Shown piece after piece: positions 25,237-34,343 of a stretch of DNA of 64,000 nt. A program made the translations under genes and the position numbers. The notes beneath the pieces are model-generated. The model did not search any database and had not been told where the DNA came from. It saw nothing but the letters and a program-made list of their open reading frames with translations. Source of the stretch: an uncultured Coriobacteriaceae bacterium (GTDB taxonomy: Bacteria; Actinomycetota; Coriobacteriia; Coriobacteriales; QAMH01). Positions within the stretch are counted from its first letter, which is position 1, and every line of letters starts with the position of its first letter. The DNA is taken from contig UQUH01000001.1 in NCBI GenBank assembly GCA_900544245.1, forward strand, positions 1 to 64,000, written 5' to 3'.

Positions 25237-26113
25237 GCCCCTGGCACTCGTGCTCGGCGAAGATGACATCCGCGCGCTCGTTCCGCATCCCGCATGGGAT
25301 ACGAACAAGTACGCGCGGGGTACCGTGGGCGTCGTCGGCGGAAGCGCGGCGTATCCGGGAGCGCCCATCCTCGCCGCCAGTGCAGCCGCGCGCTGCGGAG
25401 CCGGCTACGTCCGTCTCGTGACGACGAGCGGAGCTACGGCCTGCGCCCACGCGCACCTTCTCTCCATTCCCGTTTCAGCATGCGATCAGGGAATCTGGGG
25501 CACGCTGTGCGCGACGTCGGCAATCCAGGCGGCGCAGGATCTCGCCAAAAGCGATGTGATCCTCGTCGGGCCGGGCATGGGCACTTCGGATGATTCGGAG
25601 CGTTTTCTCGAGGCGCTTTCACAAGACCGCCCCATGGTCTTCGACGCCGACGCCCTCACCCTCATCGCCCGCAATCACGGTTTGCTCGACATGCCGGCGC
25701 GGCACCCGCGCATCCTCACGCCACACGAGGGGGAGGCAGCGCGCTTGCTGGGTCGTAAAATCGCCAATCGCAACGAGGACGCGCTGCAGATCGCCCGTGA
25801 CTACGAGGCTACCGTCGTCCTCAAGGGCCCCGAGACGCTTGTCGCGACGCCGCTTGGCGAATTGCGCGCCGTCGCCGAAGGCGGCCCCGAGCTTGCCAAG
25901 GCCGGGACGGGTGACGTGCTCGGCGGCATGGTCGCGTCCTTTCTCGCGCAGGGGCTCGACGCGCTTGACGCCGCGACGCTCGCGGTGTCCGTCCACGGCC
26001 GTGCGGGCAGGGCCGCTGCATGCGAATTGAGCGTCCACGCGGTGATGCCTGAGGATATAATCTGTAAAATTGGTTCCGTTCTCCTGGATCTGGAAGCTGA
26101 GGACAACTCGTGA
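25229..26113 (+). CDS. nnrD: ADP-dependent NAD(P)H-hydrate dehydratase
   Basis: Repairs hydrated NAD(P)H using ADP; ribokinase-like fold of 294 residues. GTVGVVGGSAAYPGAPILAA near the N-terminus, GPGMG and the C-terminal GTGDVLGG (anion hole and catalytic aspartate) are family signatures. The NnrE epimerase domain, often fused in bacteria, is absent. The ATG at 25229 overlaps acpS. The stop overlaps the GTG start of alr. Confidence 0.93.
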   Translation: MREPLALVLGEDDIRALVPHPAWDTNKYARGTVGVVGGSAAYPGAPILAASAAARCGAGYVRLVTTSGATACAHAHLLSIPVSACDQGIWGTLCATSAIQAAQDLAKSDVILVGPGMGTSDDSERFLEALSQDRPMVFDADALTLIARNHGLLDMPARHPRILTPHEGEAARLLGRKIANRNEDALQIARDYEATVVLKGPETLVATPLGELRAVAEGGPELAKAGTGDVLGGMVASFLAQGLDALDAATLAVSVHGRAGRAAACELSVHAVMPEDIICKIGSVLLDLEAEDNS

Positions 26114-27366
26114 GCACGAACGAGGTCAACTATTTTGGGGCGCATCCCCGCGTGGGCGGTTCGCTCGGCGAAGATGCGATGAACGAGCATGAGCATATCG
26201 ATCGCAATAAGCTCAAGCTCAAGGAATGCTATACCCGTGAGAACGTCCCGCGTGGGGCGTGGGTCGAGGTCGACCTGAACGCGATCGCGCACAACATCCG
26301 TGTCATTCGCAAGCGCGTCGGGCTCGACCGCCAGATCATGGCAATCGTCAAGGCGGACGGCTACGGGCACGGTTCCGTGCATGTAGCCCGCACGGCGCTT
26401 AAGGCAGGCGTCGACCAGCTCGCCGTCTCTTCGGTCGAGGAGGGCGTCGAGTTGCGCGAGCACGGCATCGAGGCTCCCATTCTCGTGCTCTCGCAGCCAC
26501 CCATGCGCGCCATTCCCTACGTTCTCGCGTACGATCTCATCCCCACGGTCATCACCGAGGAATTCGCTCTCGCCCTGGGCGAGGAAGCCGATCTCAACGG
26601 GATGGTCGCCAAGTATCACCTTGCAATCGATACGGGCATGAACCGCATCGGCATCTTCTATCTGGACGTGGTGGATTTTCTGCAGTCCATCAACTTCCAT
26701 CGAGGTCTCGAGCTCGCGGGCGTCTTCACGCATTTCGCGACGGCGGACGAGGAGAGCGATTGGGATTTTCGCATGCAATTGCAGCGCTTCAACGAGGCGC
26801 TCCAGCTCATGCGTAACGCTCGCATCGATTACGGTCTCGCGCACAGCGCCAATTCCGCGGCGACGCAGCGCTATCCGGAAAGCTACTTCGACATGGTGCG
26901 CGTGGGCATCACGATGTATGGTCTTGCTCCGAGCCCCATTCTGCGCGAAAGCGACGATCTGCGTCCGGCGATGTCGGTCAAGGCCCAGATCATCCAGGTG
27001 CGCGAGCCCCAGATGGGCGAGGGTGTCTCATACGGTTTCAACTACCGTGTGGCAAGGCCTGTCCAGATCGCCACGGTGCCCATTGGCTATGCCGACGGCG
27101 TGCGTCGCATCCTGTCGGGCCGCATGCGCGTGCTCTACAAGGGACGTCCGTGCAGGCAGGTCGGCAACATCTGCATGGACATGATGATGATCGAGATACC
27201 GCTCGACGCATCTGGCGAGAGGGCCGAGATCGGCGACGAGATCGTGATCCTGGGATCGCAAGGGGACTACGAGATCACCGCCGACATGATGGCCGACGAG
27301 ATTGACACCATCAACTACGAACTCATCTGCATGTTCGGCGCGCGGCTTCCGCGCATCTACGTGTAG
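26110..27366 (+). CDS. alr: Alanine racemase
   Basis: PLP enzyme that interconverts L- and D-alanine for peptidoglycan. It is 418 residues from a GTG at 26110 that overlaps the nnrD stop. The PLP lysine is in VKADGYGHG, and SYGFNY carries the opposing catalytic tyrosine of the partner subunit. The N-terminal 45 residues before GAWVEVDLNAI are longer than usual; an in-frame ATG at 26179 is an alternative start. It is clustered with cell-wall precursor gene glmS. Confidence 0.96.
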   Translation: MSTNEVNYFGAHPRVGGSLGEDAMNEHEHIDRNKLKLKECYTRENVPRGAWVEVDLNAIAHNIRVIRKRVGLDRQIMAIVKADGYGHGSVHVARTALKAGVDQLAVSSVEEGVELREHGIEAPILVLSQPPMRAIPYVLAYDLIPTVITEEFALALGEEADLNGMVAKYHLAIDTGMNRIGIFYLDVVDFLQSINFHRGLELAGVFTHFATADEESDWDFRMQLQRFNEALQLMRNARIDYGLAHSANSAATQRYPESYFDMVRVGITMYGLAPSPILRESDDLRPAMSVKAQIIQVREPQMGEGVSYGFNYRVARPVQIATVPIGYADGVRRILSGRMRVLYKGRPCRQVGNICMDMMMIEIPLDASGERAEIGDEIVILGSQGDYEITADMMADEIDTINYELICMFGARLPRIYV

Positions 27367-27386
27367 CGCATGACGAGAGGCGCGTG

Positions 27387-28028
27387 ATGGCGATGGCGGA
27401 ACCATTGACGGATATGGACGACCACATCCACAAGTCGCTGAGCGAGGCGTTGGCGGGTATCGATAATTGCCACAAGTGCGGGTTGGGTGACACGCGCACG
27501 AACGTCGTTCCCGGTGCGGGCAACCCGCGTGCCAAGGTCATGTTCATCGGCGAGGCGCCGGGCAAGAACGAGGACCTGCAAGGCGAGCCCTTCGTGGGCG
27601 CCGCGGGCAAGCTGCTCAACCAGATGCTCGAGCGCATAGGCCTCGCACGCGAGGACATATACATCGCCAACATCCTCAAGTGCCGTCCCCCCGGCAATCG
27701 CGATCCCAAACCAGAGGAAATCGAGGTGTGCACGCCCTGGCTGCGCGAGCAGGTCAAGGCCGTGCATCCCACGGTGCTCGTGACCATGGGCAATTTCTCC
27801 ACGAAGTTCATCCTGCAGACGAACACGGGCATTACGCGCCTGCGTGGAAAGATTCACGTCACGGGCCCGTTCAGGGTCATACCGACCTTCCATCCCGCGG
27901 CCGCGATATACGATCGCAGCAAGATCGGGGCAATCGAGCAGGACTTCGACCTGATCAAGCTCCTACTCGACACCGATGCGGCACGCGAGAAGGCAGGACG
28001 AGACGATGAGGAGGCGAATCACGATTGA
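27387..28028 (+). CDS. Iron-sulfur uracil-DNA glycosylase (family 4/5)
   Basis: Removes uracil from DNA; about 213 residues. The [4Fe-4S] cysteines are in CHKCGLG, KCRPPGNRDP and EEIEVC. GEAPGKNEDLQGEPFVG is the family 4 catalytic and uracil-binding motif, and TFHPAAAI is the C-terminal DNA-binding motif. A GTG at 27384 directly precedes the chosen ATG, and GAGAGG gives a ribosome-binding site. The acidic C-terminal tail overlaps tsaE. Confidence 0.92.
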   Translation: MAMAEPLTDMDDHIHKSLSEALAGIDNCHKCGLGDTRTNVVPGAGNPRAKVMFIGEAPGKNEDLQGEPFVGAAGKLLNQMLERIGLAREDIYIANILKCRPPGNRDPKPEEIEVCTPWLREQVKAVHPTVLVTMGNFSTKFILQTNTGITRLRGKIHVTGPFRVIPTFHPAAAIYDRSKIGAIEQDFDLIKLLLDTDAAREKAGRDDEEANHD

Positions 28029-28501
28029 TTCACTGTCGATGTAATTCCGTCGAGGACACCATGAGGCTGGGCGAGAAGGTCGCCGGGCTCGTGCAGATGA
28101 ACGACTGCATCGTGTTGAGTGGCGACCTGGGCGCAGGCAAGACGCAATTCGCAAAGGGTTTTGCCGCCGGCCTCGGCGTCGATGACGACATCACCAGCCC
28201 CACCTTCAACATCCTGTTCGAGTATGTCGGCGACGAGTTGCCGCTGCTGCACTTCGACCTCTATAGGCTTGACGAGGAAGACGAGCTGACTGACATCGAC
28301 TTCTTCGGCTTGCTCGAGAGCGGGGGCGTATGTCTGATTGAATGGGGCGACAAGTTCGCCGCCGCCATGCCCGAAGACCGCGTTGACGTCAGGATTCTCG
28401 TTTCCGATGACGAGACGCGCACGGTCGATATCTCGGGCAACGGCGCGCGAGGCACGCAGCTGGAGGCGCAGCTCGCGAAGGTCCTCGATATCGCATCCTA
28501 G
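28025..28501 (+). CDS. tsaE: tRNA t6A biosynthesis ATPase TsaE
   Basis: ATPase partner of TsaB-TsaD in making N6-threonylcarbamoyladenosine on tRNAs that read ANN codons. Walker A is GDLGAGKTQFAKG, and HFDLYRLDEEDEL plus LIEWGDKF are TsaE-specific. It is 158 residues from a TTG at 28025 overlapping the glycosylase stop; this includes the expected first strand that an ATG at 28061 would remove. The TsaB-TsaD fusion lies two genes downstream, completing the pathway locally. Confidence 0.92.
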   Translation: MIHCRCNSVEDTMRLGEKVAGLVQMNDCIVLSGDLGAGKTQFAKGFAAGLGVDDDITSPTFNILFEYVGDELPLLHFDLYRLDEEDELTDIDFFGLLESGGVCLIEWGDKFAAAMPEDRVDVRILVSDDETRTVDISGNGARGTQLEAQLAKVLDIAS

Positions 28502-28526
28502 GAAAGTCACGGTACAATAGCCAGTC

Positions 28527-29276
28527 ATGCAGCAAAACGATCCATATTCGGTACTCGGTGTCGCTCGGGGCGCCTCGAAGGAGGAGGTGACCAAGGCCTA
28601 CCGCAAGCTTGCCAAGAAGTACCATCCGGACCTCAATCCCGGTGACGAGCAGGCTGCGAAGAAGATGGCCGAGGTGAATGCCGCTTACGATTCCATCATG
28701 AACGGCACGCCCTATGGCCCGCGTGCGAGCGCGGGCAATCCCTATGGCGGCCAGGGTGCGGCTGGCAATCCGTATGCCGGCTATGGCAGCGGACAGGGCG
28801 GCCAGGGTGGCCAGCAGCAAGGTGGATGGTACTACGGTCCGTTCGCCGGGGGTGGCCAGCAGCAAGGCGGCGGGCAATACTACGATCCGTTCGAGGAGAT
28901 GTTTCGCCAGTGGCAGCAGGCGACCGATTCCGATGCCTACCGCGAAGCGCGCGAGGAACAGCAGCGCCAACAGCGCGAGCAGGCGCGCAATACGGCGAAT
29001 GGTTGCTTCAGGTGGGTCATGCTCATACTCATCATCAACCTCGCCCTCAACATCTTCATGGGCGGATGCTCGGCATGGCGTAACTCGCTGCTCTTCCCCA
29101 ATGCAAGCACGACGTCAAAGGAGGCGGCGCCGCCCCTCAACGCCAACGGCGGTTCCGGGGATACGGGCTCGTCATCGTCAAGCAGCTCGGCGGCCACCAC
29201 GCAGAGACCTTTCTCGTTTGACGTGATAGATCGCGCAAGCACCGTTACCTACACGGTCGACTTGCCGCACGAATGA
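28527..29276 (+). CDS. J-domain protein with Gly/Gln-rich linker and membrane segment
   Basis: A DnaJ-like co-chaperone of 249 residues. The J domain (about 4-65) has the HPD motif ([11 protein letters not shown]). A Gly/Gln/Tyr-rich linker follows (about 68-130), then a helical Gln/Arg stretch, one probable transmembrane helix ([18 protein letters not shown]) and a Ser/Ala-rich outer tail. The zinc finger and substrate domains of DnaJ are missing. It would recruit DnaK to the membrane. A TACAAT hexamer 10 bp before the ATG could be a -10 box. Confidence 0.85.
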   Translation: MQQNDPYSVLGVARGASKEEVTKAYRKLAKKYHPDLNPGDEQAAKKMAEVNAAYDSIMNGTPYGPRASAGNPYGGQGAAGNPYAGYGSGQGGQGGQQQGGWYYGPFAGGGQQQGGGQYYDPFEEMFRQWQQATDSDAYREAREEQQRQQREQARNTANGCFRWVMLILIINLALNIFMGGCSAWRNSLLFPNASTTSKEAAPPLNANGGSGDTGSSSSSSSAATTQRPFSFDVIDRASTVTYTVDLPHE

Positions 29277-29289
29277 TGCCGCATGTGAG

Positions 29290-30207
29290 ATGCGCATGTT
29301 CTCGCGGTTCAGGAAAAACGAGGATGCTCGGCAGGAGATGAAGCTGCGCTCTGCCGCGACCGCGCTCGCCGCGGTGGCGGTCATCATCCTGGGCGCGGGG
29401 TTCTTCATGCTGGTCGCGTTGGCGAGCGGGTATATCAAGACGACCGGCACGTACACGACGACGAAGCTCGTTGCGGGAAGCTACTCGAGCACCGTCGAAT
29501 GCTCGGGCAGCGTCGAGCCGATCCGCGTGACGGACGTGAACACGAAGGCCGCCGGGACGGTCACGGCCGTTTACGTGCAAGATGGCCAATACGTGAAGCA
29601 GGGCACGGTACTGTTCGAGATTCAGGATGCTGGCGCGGACGCGCAGGCGATAACGGCCAGCGTCTCGGGTACGGTGATGAACATGGTGGTTGCGATGGGC
29701 ATGACGAGCGATCAGCTCGCGCAGGCGGGCATGGCGATGCAGATCGCGGACATGAACGTGCTCGTTGGCGTCGTGCAGGTGCCGGAGTACGTCTCGGTGC
29801 TTCTCGAGGATGGCCAGTACGCGAATGTCACTTCCACCGTGACCCCCGGAGTTCACTACAAGGGGATGCTCACGGGTCTTTCGAAGGACTCCGGTTCGTC
29901 GTCTTTGACCAGCAGCGGGCAGGCGCTTTACGATGCGTCGATCATGTTCGACGATCCGGGAAGCCTCAAGGTGGGCGACCCCATCGACGCCCAGATGCGC
30001 ATCGATGATTTCGGACAGGTGTTCTACGTGCCCGCGAATGCCGTGCGCGAGATAGATGGCACGGCGTACGTCGATATAGTGCGCTCGAACGGCACGATCG
30101 AGCAGCATCAGGTCGAGCTGCTGGGCACGGGCGATGACGGCCGCAAGATCATCAAGGGCGACGTGCTGACGAGTGAAACGACCATCCGGGCCGATTTGGG
30201 CGAGTAG
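29290..30207 (+). CDS. HlyD/RND-type membrane-fusion (adaptor) protein
   Basis: A protein of 305 residues with a cytosolic cationic start and one membrane helix (about 20-42). The extracytoplasmic part shows the split biotinyl-lipoyl-like pattern of periplasmic adaptor proteins (AAGTVTAVYVQDGQYVKQG, then a second half SVSGTVMNMVVAMGM) and a beta-barrel region ending in FYVPANAVREIDG. Adaptors normally serve MacB-type ABC exporters, but no ATPase or permease lies beside it; it is embedded between dnaJ-like and tsaBD. The partner is therefore unknown. Confidence 0.7.
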   Translation: MRMFSRFRKNEDARQEMKLRSAATALAAVAVIILGAGFFMLVALASGYIKTTGTYTTTKLVAGSYSSTVECSGSVEPIRVTDVNTKAAGTVTAVYVQDGQYVKQGTVLFEIQDAGADAQAITASVSGTVMNMVVAMGMTSDQLAQAGMAMQIADMNVLVGVVQVPEYVSVLLEDGQYANVTSTVTPGVHYKGMLTGLSKDSGSSSLTSSGQALYDASIMFDDPGSLKVGDPIDAQMRIDDFGQVFYVPANAVREIDGTAYVDIVRSNGTIEQHQVELLGTGDDGRKIIKGDVLTSETTIRADLGE

Positions 30208-30216
30208 GAGAGGGAC

Positions 30217-32082
30217 ATGAGGGCATTGGCGCTCGATACCGCGAGCACGCAGACGGTGCTCGCGCTGGCGGATCTCGACGAGATTTCGGGAGAGGCCACC
30301 CTGCTCGCATCATGCCAGGTCGATGCGCCGCGGCAGGCCAACCAGGTCCTGCTCGCACGGGCCGCCCTCCTGCTCGAGGAAGCCGGGCTCGTGACGGGTG
30401 ATGTCGATGCCGTCGCCGTGGGCCGCGGCCCCGGGTCGTTCACCGGCGTGCGCATCGGCGTGGCGACTGCCAAGGGAATCGCCTGCGGCCTGGGGGTTGC
30501 GCTGTACGGAGTCTCCACGCTCGATTCGGTTGCCTGGCGTGCTTGGCGTGCCGGCGTGCGTGGCAGGTTGGGCGTCGTGGCCGATGCCATGCGCAAGGAA
30601 GTGTACCCCGTGCGCTACGAGCTTGATGACGCGGGCATTACGCGGTTGGATCCCGACACGGTGGCCAAGCCGGCGCAAGTCGCGCAGGCGTGGGCTGGTG
30701 AGGAAGACGACATCACGCTCACGGGTGATGGGCTGCTGAAGTACGCCGAATTCTTCGAGGGAGCGCCGTTCGCGTTTGCGCCCGAGGAACTCTGGTTGCC
30801 CGATGGCCAGTCTCTCGTCAGCGCGTTTGCGCAGGCATTTGCGATGGGGAAGGCCGGGTCCGGAGATGCCGCGGCCCTCGTCCCCGTCTACACGCGCCTG
30901 TCGGACGCCGAGGAGAACGAGCAGGCGCGTCTGGCCAAGATGACCGACCCACGCGATGCGCAGAAGCGCGAGCGTCTGCAGCGCGAGATCGAGCGCACCG
31001 ATCGTGCGATGCGCGTCTCCCGGCCCAAATCCGAGGGTGCGACCGAAGGTGCCGCAACGTACGAGCCTCCCTTCATCCTCGCAATCGAGAGCTCATGCGA
31101 CGAGACGGCCGCCGCCGTCATCGATGGCGGGCGTGATGTGCTCGCGGATTGCATCGCGAGTCAAATCGACTTTCACAAGCGCTTTGGGGGCGTCGTCCCC
31201 GAAATCGCCTCGCGCAAGCACACCGAGGCCATCGTGCCGACGGTCATGTACACGATGGAGCAGGCTGGTTTGGGCTTCGATGACCTTTCCGCCGTGGCAT
31301 GCACCATCGGGCCGGGTCTGGTGGGTGCGCTCGTCGTTGGCGTGGCCTTTGCCAAGGGGCTGTGCTTCGCGACGGGGTTACCCTTCATCGGCGTGAACCA
31401 TCTCGAGGGACATCTCTACGCGAATCGCTACGTCGATCCAACGCTCGAGCCACCATTTGTCGCGTTGCTCGTGAGCGGCGGGCATACCATGCTCGTGCAC
31501 GTGAGGGGCTGGGGCGACTACGAGGTGCTGGGCAGCACGCTCGACGATGCCGTGGGCGAGGCGTTCGACAAGGTCGCCAAGGCCCTCGAACTGGGGTATC
31601 CCGGTGGCCCCGTTCTGAGCAGGTACGCGAAGGACGGAGACGCGAAGGCCATCGCGTTTCCGCGCGCGATGATGCATAGCGGGGACCTGCGGTTCTCGCT
31701 TTCGGGCCTCAAGACAGCCGTCATCACGTACATCAACGAGCAGAACAAAGCGGGCATGTCCATCGACATCCCCGATCTCGCGGCGAGCTTCACTGCGGCT
31801 GTCGTGGACGTCCTCGTGGCCAAATCGCTCGACGCATGCAAGCAGACGGGCTCGCGCGTCCTGTGCATTGGCGGAGGCGTCGCGGCCAATCCCGACTTGC
31901 GCGAGGCGCTTGCGGCAAGCCTCGGCAAACGCGGAATCCGCGTCATCATGCCCGAGCTCTCGGACTGTGCGGACAACGCCTCCATGATCGCCTCGGTTGG
32001 CCTCGACCTCTTCGAGGCGGGTGAGCGCACCGGGCTCGATTCCGACCCCCAAGCCCACATGCCCCTGCGCACGAGGGAATAA
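30217..32082 (+). CDS. tsaD: TsaB-TsaD fusion, tRNA threonylcarbamoyladenosine synthase
   Basis: A single 621-residue polypeptide joining TsaB (about 1-225, MRALALDTASTQTV and VGRGPGSFTGVRIG) to TsaD (about 285-621). TsaD keeps IESSCDETAAAV, the metal-binding histidines in HTEA and NHLEGH, and GGGVAANPDLRE. The charged linker in between (DAQKRERLQREIERT) contains no RimI acetyltransferase domain. TsaB and TsaD are separate proteins in most bacteria and form the t6A synthase with TsaE, whose gene is about 1.7 kb upstream. The fusion enforces 1:1 stoichiometry. Confidence 0.93.
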   Translation: MRALALDTASTQTVLALADLDEISGEATLLASCQVDAPRQANQVLLARAALLLEEAGLVTGDVDAVAVGRGPGSFTGVRIGVATAKGIACGLGVALYGVSTLDSVAWRAWRAGVRGRLGVVADAMRKEVYPVRYELDDAGITRLDPDTVAKPAQVAQAWAGEEDDITLTGDGLLKYAEFFEGAPFAFAPEELWLPDGQSLVSAFAQAFAMGKAGSGDAAALVPVYTRLSDAEENEQARLAKMTDPRDAQKRERLQREIERTDRAMRVSRPKSEGATEGAATYEPPFILAIESSCDETAAAVIDGGRDVLADCIASQIDFHKRFGGVVPEIASRKHTEAIVPTVMYTMEQAGLGFDDLSAVACTIGPGLVGALVVGVAFAKGLCFATGLPFIGVNHLEGHLYANRYVDPTLEPPFVALLVSGGHTMLVHVRGWGDYEVLGSTLDDAVGEAFDKVAKALELGYPGGPVLSRYAKDGDAKAIAFPRAMMHSGDLRFSLSGLKTAVITYINEQNKAGMSIDIPDLAASFTAAVVDVLVAKSLDACKQTGSRVLCIGGGVAANPDLREALAASLGKRGIRVIMPELSDCADNASMIASVGLDLFEAGERTGLDSDPQAHMPLRTRE

Positions 32083-32094
32083 TGGACGAGATGA

Positions 32095-32125
32095 TGTGCC
32101 AAAGGGTCTGACCCCCCCTGGCACA
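32095..32125. repeat. REP-like hairpin downstream of tsaBD
   Basis: TGTGCCA (32095-32101) pairs with TGGCACA (32119-32125), and the intervening sequence contains GGGTC-T-GACCC. Such short palindromes with a GGTCTGACCCC centre are scattered in many gut-bacterial genomes; it may stabilise or end the tsaBD mRNA. Confidence 0.6.
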
Positions 32126-32130
32126 GTACT

Positions 32131-32167
32131 GACCAGACAAAAGCGCCCCGGTGACAATCGTCTGGTC
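32131..32167. promoter_or_regulatory. Inverted repeat upstream of groES
   Basis: GACCAGAC (32131-32138) is repeated inverted as GTCTGGTC (32160-32167) with a 21-nt spacer. It lies about 170 bp before groES. No CIRCE (HrcA) or HAIR (HspR) operator is recognisable in 32083-32333, so this is the only dyad that could serve as a control element. Its role is unproven. Confidence 0.35.
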
Positions 32168-32333
32168 AGGTCCGGCCCTCCGCTTCATGCCTATAAGGTT
32201 CCTACAAGGAAATCTAAGTGCAGCATTGATAGATAATTTCTTACGGAATGTTAACAAGCATGGCCTCGGGAGATGCTGCGGTCTATTATCAGAGAGTCAA
32301 TTTTTCGCAGCTCTCAACGAGGAGGCACCAAAG

Positions 32334-32618
32334 ATGAATTTGAAGCCGCTGGGCGATCGAGTCATCATCAAGCAGGATGAGGCGGAAGAGACCACCGCAT
32401 CCGGTCTGATTCTCACGAGCAATTCCAAGGAAAAGCCGCAACGCGGCAAGGTCATCGCCGTTGGCGAGGGCAAGTACGATCATGGCAAGCTCATCCCGGT
32501 TTCCGTCAAGCCGGGCGATACCGTTATCTACGGCAAGTACGGCGGACAGGACGTCACCGTCGATGGCGAGGAATACGTCATCCTGCGTGCCGATGACCTG
32601 TACGCAGTTGTCGACTAA
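32334..32618 (+). CDS. groES: Co-chaperonin GroES
   Basis: The 10-kDa lid of the GroEL chamber; 94 residues. MNLKPLGDRVIIKQ is the family start, and the mobile loop (TTASGLILTSNSKEKP) and YGKYGGQDV are conserved. GAGGAGGCACC is a strong ribosome-binding site for the ATG at 32334. The longer in-frame ORF upstream is not supported. groEL begins 28 bp downstream. Confidence 0.97.
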   Translation: MNLKPLGDRVIIKQDEAEETTASGLILTSNSKEKPQRGKVIAVGEGKYDHGKLIPVSVKPGDTVIYGKYGGQDVTVDGEEYVILRADDLYAVVD

Positions 32619-32646
32619 ACATCACTTGTGAAAGGAATGATCATCA

Positions 32647-34281
32647 ATGGCTGCTAAGAACATTAGCTTTGGTTCCGATGCGCGCAGCGCCCTTGCCGCC
32701 GGCGCATCCAAACTCGCCGATGCCGTCAAGGTCACGCTTGGCCCCAAGGGCCGTTACGTCGCCTGCGAGCGCAGCTTCGGTGCACCGCTCATCACCAACG
32801 ACGGCGTGACCGTCGCCAAGGAGATCGAGCTCGAGGACAAGGTCGAGAACATGGGCGCGCAGCTCATCCGCGAGGCCGCCGTCAAGACCAACGACGTTGC
32901 CGGTGACGGCACCACCACCGCCACGCTTCTCGCCGATGTCATGATTCGCGACGGTCTCAAGAACGTGACCGCCGGCGCCAATCCCATCGCCATCCGCACG
33001 GGCATGAATAAGGCCGTCGACGCATTGGTCGAGAAGGTCAAGAAGGACGCCAAGGAGGTCAAGACCTTCGACGAGATCAAGAACGTCGGCGCCATCTCCG
33101 CGGGCGATCCGCAGATTGGCGAGAAGATCGCCGACGCCATGGAGAAGGTCGGCAAGGACGGCGTCATCACCGTCGAGGATTCCAACACCTTCGGCATCGA
33201 CATCGACGTCGTGGAGGGCATGGAGTTCGACAAGGGCTACCTGAGCCCCTACATGGTCAACAACACCGAGACCATGAAGGCCGAGCTTTCCAACCCCTAC
33301 ATCCTCATCACCGACCAGAAGATCTCCACCATCCAGGACATCCTGCCGCTGCTCGAGGGCATCATGCAGTCCGGCAAGCCGCTCCTCATCATTGCCGAGG
33401 ACGTGGAGAGCGAGGCGCTGGCCACGCTCGTCCTCAACAAGATTCGCGGCACGCTCAACGTCGTCGCCGTCAAGGCTCCCGGCTTCGGTGATCGCCGCAA
33501 GCGCATGCTCGAGGACATCGCCATCGTCACCGGCGGCCAGCCCATCATGGAGGAGCTCGGCGTCGCGCTTTCCGACGTCACGCTCGACATGCTCGGTACC
33601 GCCAAGAGCGTCAAGGTGACCAAGGACGCCACGACCATCGTCGATGGTGCGGGCAAGAAGGCCGATATCGAGGAGCGCATCAACACCATCAACGCGCAGA
33701 TCGAGGAGACCAGCTCCGATTTCGATCGCGAGAAGCTCCAGGAGCGCAAGGCCAAGCTTTCCGGCGGTGTTGCCGTCATCAAGGTCGGCGCCGCGACTGA
33801 GGCCGAGCTCAAGGAGACCAAGTCTCGTATCGACGATGCGCTGCAGGCCACGCATGCGGCTGTCGAGGAGGGTATCGTCGCCGGCGGCGGCGCCGCGCTC
33901 ATCGATGCTATGACCGTTCTCGACGATCTTAAGGCCGAGGACGTCGACGAGCAGGTCGGCATCAACATCGTGAGCAAGGCTTGTGAGGCCCCGATGCGCG
34001 CCATTGCCGAGAACTCCGGCTTCGAGGGCTCTGTCGTCATCGACAAGATCAAGAACTCCAAGACCGGCTATGGCCTGAACGCCGCGACTGGCGAGTACGG
34101 CAAGATGATCGACATGGGTGTCATCGACCCGGTCAAGGTCGTCCGCTCGGCGCTGCAGAACGCCACTTCCGTGGCGACCATGCTGCTCATCACGGCTGCC
34201 ACCGTGTCCGATGTCCCCAAGGAAGGTCCGGACATGGCCGAGATGGCCGCTGCCATGCAGGGTGCCGGCGGCATGATGTAA
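32647..34281 (+). CDS. groEL: Chaperonin GroEL
   Basis: 60-kDa chaperonin subunit of 544 residues. The ATP-binding [10 protein letters not shown], the [12 protein letters not shown] signature and the C-terminal GGM-type tail (GAGGMM) are present. It is co-transcribed with groES and ends in a terminator. Codon use is strongly biased to C-ending codons, as expected of a highly expressed gene. Confidence 0.98.
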   Translation: MAAKNISFGSDARSALAAGASKLADAVKVTLGPKGRYVACERSFGAPLITNDGVTVAKEIELEDKVENMGAQLIREAAVKTNDVAGDGTTTATLLADVMIRDGLKNVTAGANPIAIRTGMNKAVDALVEKVKKDAKEVKTFDEIKNVGAISAGDPQIGEKIADAMEKVGKDGVITVEDSNTFGIDIDVVEGMEFDKGYLSPYMVNNTETMKAELSNPYILITDQKISTIQDILPLLEGIMQSGKPLLIIAEDVESEALATLVLNKIRGTLNVVAVKAPGFGDRRKRMLEDIAIVTGGQPIMEELGVALSDVTLDMLGTAKSVKVTKDATTIVDGAGKKADIEERINTINAQIEETSSDFDREKLQERKAKLSGGVAVIKVGAATEAELKETKSRIDDALQATHAAVEEGIVAGGGAALIDAMTVLDDLKAEDVDEQVGINIVSKACEAPMRAIAENSGFEGSVVIDKIKNSKTGYGLNAATGEYGKMIDMGVIDPVKVVRSALQNATSVATMLLITAATVSDVPKEGPDMAEMAAAMQGAGGMM

Positions 34282-34310
34282 GTCTCGCGATATATCGCAA
34301 CGACTCGGAG

Positions 34311-34343
34311 GAAGGGTTCGCGTTATGCGGGCCCTTCTTTTAT
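34311..34343 (+). terminator. Rho-independent terminator after groEL
   Basis: GAAGGG (34311-34316) and CCCTTC (34332-34337) form the stem, followed by TTTTATT. The T-run overlaps the stop codon end of the convergent transporter gene. Confidence 0.8.

Noticed and set aside
28025..28212. Minus-strand frames over tsaE
   Set aside because: Short shadows of a gene with a clear Walker A motif.
32644..33855. Long minus-strand frame opposite groEL
   Set aside because: Artefact of C-ending codon bias in groEL; a leucine/aspartate-rich low-complexity product.
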